A stretch of 64,000 nt of DNA from Burhinus oedicnemus (lineage: Eukaryota > Chordata > Aves > Charadriiformes > Burhinidae), in contig VFFE01007657.1 of assembly GCA_008921705.1 (NCBI GenBank), positions 594,175 to 658,174 of the forward strand, in the 5' to 3' direction. Positions 61,983-64,000 of this stretch are shown piece by piece (positions within the stretch are counted from its first letter, which is position 1; every line of letters begins with the position of its first letter). Both the position numbers and the translations under genes were made by a program. Under the pieces are notes generated by a model that was not told where the DNA came from, did not search any database, and worked only from the letters and a program-made list of their open reading frames with translations.

Positions 61983-61997
61983 TTTTTTTTTTTTTTT
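61983..61997. repeat. Poly(T) tract
   Basis: Fifteen T between CACTGA and GATGTAGC. Other short homopolymers in the window are T12 at 14083, A12 at 38255 and C13 at 48803. Confidence 0.9.
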
Positions 61998-62359
61998 GAT
62001 GTAGCATTTGCCAGCATCTGATGAGAAAGGGCTAGTACAGAAGTGGACAGTGTCACCTGGACAGCATCAGAATGGTTGCAACATGCACCCTGCGGCAGAT
62101 GGGACAAGGCTGGCCCTGCAAACACACAAGCCTCATCGGATTTTTCCCAAGGGCTCATCCCCAGTGCAGGAATCAGCCCAGGAGCCGGGTTTCTAGCCAC
62201 CCTTCCTCCTCACGATGCCTCCCAGGGCTCCGGCACCTGGCAGGCTGGGCCCTTTCCCCCTGCAGAAATGGTGGCTGAACTCTCCGGCAAGCGCGCGCCG
62301 GCAAATGGGGCTGGCGGCCGCTGGCAGGAGCTTGCAGCGATTCCACCCTGAAGCTTGTG

Positions 62360-62840
62360 GCTGGGCTTTATATCCTTAAGCCTGCTTCAAACTTTGCACT
62401 GGGAGAAGTGATTTGTCTGCAAATGTTATGTGGTTAAAATAAATGCAGAGAATTTTAATCCTGGGAATTTGGAAAGTAGGAGATTTAAAATAACAAAACC
62501 CTTTCATATGGCACTTAATCCGAAATTAGCTGGGTTTTAAGTTTTACGGCAGTAGCTGATCATTCCTCGGCCACCTCCTGCTCGGCGTGGGAAGGGGAGG
62601 GGGGTCCCCAGATCCCCGGAGCAGGGGGCAGCGGGGGCTGCGGGATGGGCTCTCCCGGCTGCGCCGTGCCGCACCGTGCCAGGGCGGTGCCGGAGCAGTG
62701 ACGGCACTCTTTTTTTTGTTGACATGGAATGGATCTCCCACAGCTACTTAAGGTTTTAATTGCCCTGTGATTAAAGTTTTCATTACTAAGCAATTAGCAC
62801 CTGAAATTTTAAGTGCTGAAGTGTTTAACTGCATCCTGAA
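62360..62840. promoter_or_regulatory. AT-rich island beside a CpG patch
   Basis: Two AT-rich parts (62370-62550 and 62740-62835) enclose the start of the CpG-rich 62.6 kb sequence. The first has GTTAAAATAAATGCAGAG (62433-62450) and AATCCGAAATTAGCTGG. The second has TTTTAATTGCCCTGTGATT (62754 onward), TTTCATTACTAAGCAATTAGC and TTTTAAGTGCTG. A homeobox-rich element flanking a CpG patch resembles a developmental promoter or enhancer, which is inference. Confidence 0.35.
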
Positions 62841-63110
62841 GCTGCCAGAGGTGAGGGGTGGTGGATGTGGGTGGGACAGGAGAGGGTTTTGAAGTGGGGA
62901 CCAGGAGCGGCTGGAGGTGGCCGCCTCGCCGGGGCCCAGCCGGGCTGGCACGGGCGCTGCCGGCCGCCCCGATCCCGCTGGCAGTGCCAAGTGCCCGGCA
63001 GCGCGGGGAGGAGTGCCCGGAGGGGCGAGCGCCCAGGGATCCTGGGAAGGAGACAGGCTGGAGCCGGCGCTGACCCGGCGGGAGACGCGCCGGCTGGGCG
63101 AGCTGGCATG
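62560..63110. promoter_or_regulatory. CpG-dense patch (CpG island candidate)
   Basis: CpG is enriched at 62640-62710 (CTGCGCCGTGCCGCACCG) and strongly at 62915-63105 (GCCGCCTCGCCGGGG, CGGGCGCTGCCGGCCG, GACCCGGCGGGAGACGCG). An AT-rich homeobox-motif segment (62740-62840) splits the two. A plus-strand frame of 232 codons (62865-63563) is mostly low-complexity and unrecognised. This is the last CpG-rich patch in the window, so a promoter or exon beyond the edge is possible. Confidence 0.45.
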
Positions 63111-64000
63111 CAAGGGTGCTCCCCGCCCTGGGAACAGGGCAAAGGGGACCCCCAGAGCCCCCCTTGCACCAGGGATGGCACGGGGGACCCCTCAGCAGCC
63201 GCACAGCTGCCCCAGATGCCTACTCAGGTGTTGGCCCTCTGGGTGCTGCCCTTCAGACAGGGGACATGGAGATGCCCCGTGATGCCACAACAGCCCCTCT
63301 GCAGCAGTCGCCAGCCCAGAAACAGGGGGGAACCCCCCACCCCAGCTTCCCGCATCCCCGGCACAGCTGCATTCCCGGTGAACAGGCAATGGAGGCCTCT
63401 CACAGGGTTTTTTCTCCCATCCACTCGGTGCCACCCTTCAAACACATGTCCCCGTATCTATCCCATGGCGATGCGCTCCCGGGGCTGGCTGCCTGGCCAG
63501 GAACGCGCTCCCTTCTGTTTGTTTTTAAACTCCTGCTGGGTAATTTCATTTGATGCCCCTTAGATCTTCTGAGAAAATAGGAATAATTGTTCCCTAATCA
63601 CCTTCTCTTTATTAAGTTGCAGCCGAGGTTGCCGCATGCCAACGAGGTGAGGGGCGGCGGCTGGGCGCAGCGGGCAGGCTGCGTGGGTGCACCCCCGTGC
63701 GTGGCCGTGGTCTGACACACACCATGCGCGTGCCAGCGTGATGTGGAGCCATCACCGGAGCACATCAGGGCTGTGTTGGGAAACGGGGAGTGAAAGTCAG
63801 GCTTGCTCCAGCGGGATGGGGTCTCTGGGTGGGAAATTTCTCACGGAGAGCGGGCCGGGCTGGGAGGTTTGTCCTCTGAACATCCATGGCCGTTTCTTGC
63901 TTTTCAGGGCTTTCCTTTCATCTCTTTTCAGCAGGTCCTGCCATCCTGCCACTCCCGTCTGCATGGTAATGCCTCCCGGGGACACCGCTGGCACCGCCGC

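Larger units (their letters stand above)
60819..64000. other. No gene recognised; GC-rich DNA with terminal CpG patch
   Basis: Besides the features listed at 61983, 62360 and 62560, the sequence is GC-rich. Around 63545-63620 it becomes AT-rich (AAATAGGAATAATTG). The window ends without a recognised exon, so a promoter beyond the right edge cannot be excluded. Confidence 0.55.

Noticed and set aside
62610..62640. CTCF-like site (GCAGGGGGCAGCGGGGG)
   Set aside because: Matches only the core of the motif; such G-rich words recur several times in the window.

Overview
This looks like nuclear DNA from a bird. The clearest sign is a typical avian CR1 LINE 3' end at about 28341-28610, with the conserved tail ending in the terminal CTATGA-type repeat unit. 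Supporting signs are older CR1/L3-type LINE fossils on both strands, MIR/CORE-SINE remnants, few repeats overall and generally high GC broken by AT-rich islands. That mix suits a GC-rich, probably microchromosomal, non-genic or intronic stretch of an avian genome. Nothing prokaryotic was seen: no dense head-to-tail genes, no rRNA or tRNA, no CRISPR array.

I could not recognise a single protein-coding exon. Open frames of 60-290 codons occur on both strands and overlap one another, which is expected where GC-rich DNA has few stop codons. Their translations are low-complexity (Pro, Gly, Ala, Ser, Arg rich) and match no family I know. The exceptions are two short frames that read as broken LINE reverse transcriptase. 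The window is therefore best read as an intergenic desert or part of a very large intron.

Layout. 1-4849: unique GC-rich DNA with one X-box-like motif. 4850-6050: two CpG-dense patches, the best promoter or CpG-island candidate. 6380-9170: AT-rich, homeobox-motif-rich islands around an antisense L3/CR1 fragment (7930-8215). 10477-10680: 18-bp minisatellite. 11330-15135: more AT-rich islands. 15135-15297: antisense CR1/L3 3' end. 15985-16075 and 18676-18847: MIR copies. 19540-20010: a forkhead/homeobox-like AT island. 21210-21760: antisense LINE with a readable reverse transcriptase motif. 22330-22720 and 25130-25290: AT islands either side of a (CCCAT)9 microsatellite. 28341-28610: young CR1. 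28611-44930: mostly GC-rich unique DNA with AT islands. 44930-45035: sense LINE RT fragment. 46740-46995: AT island. 52160-52510: sense LINE 3' region. 53421-53470: AT/AC microsatellite. 60782-60818: perfect inverted repeat built of two RFX X-box-like sites. 62560-63110: last CpG-dense patch.

If the window has a function it is probably regulatory. Unique AT-rich islands carrying TAATTA, forkhead, TCF/LEF and AP-1-like words sit in GC-rich sequence, as conserved non-coding enhancers around developmental genes often do. This is inference: conservation cannot be measured from one sequence. I found no convincing new biological system; the paired X-box palindrome, the CpG patches and the well-preserved MIR are the items most worth checking.
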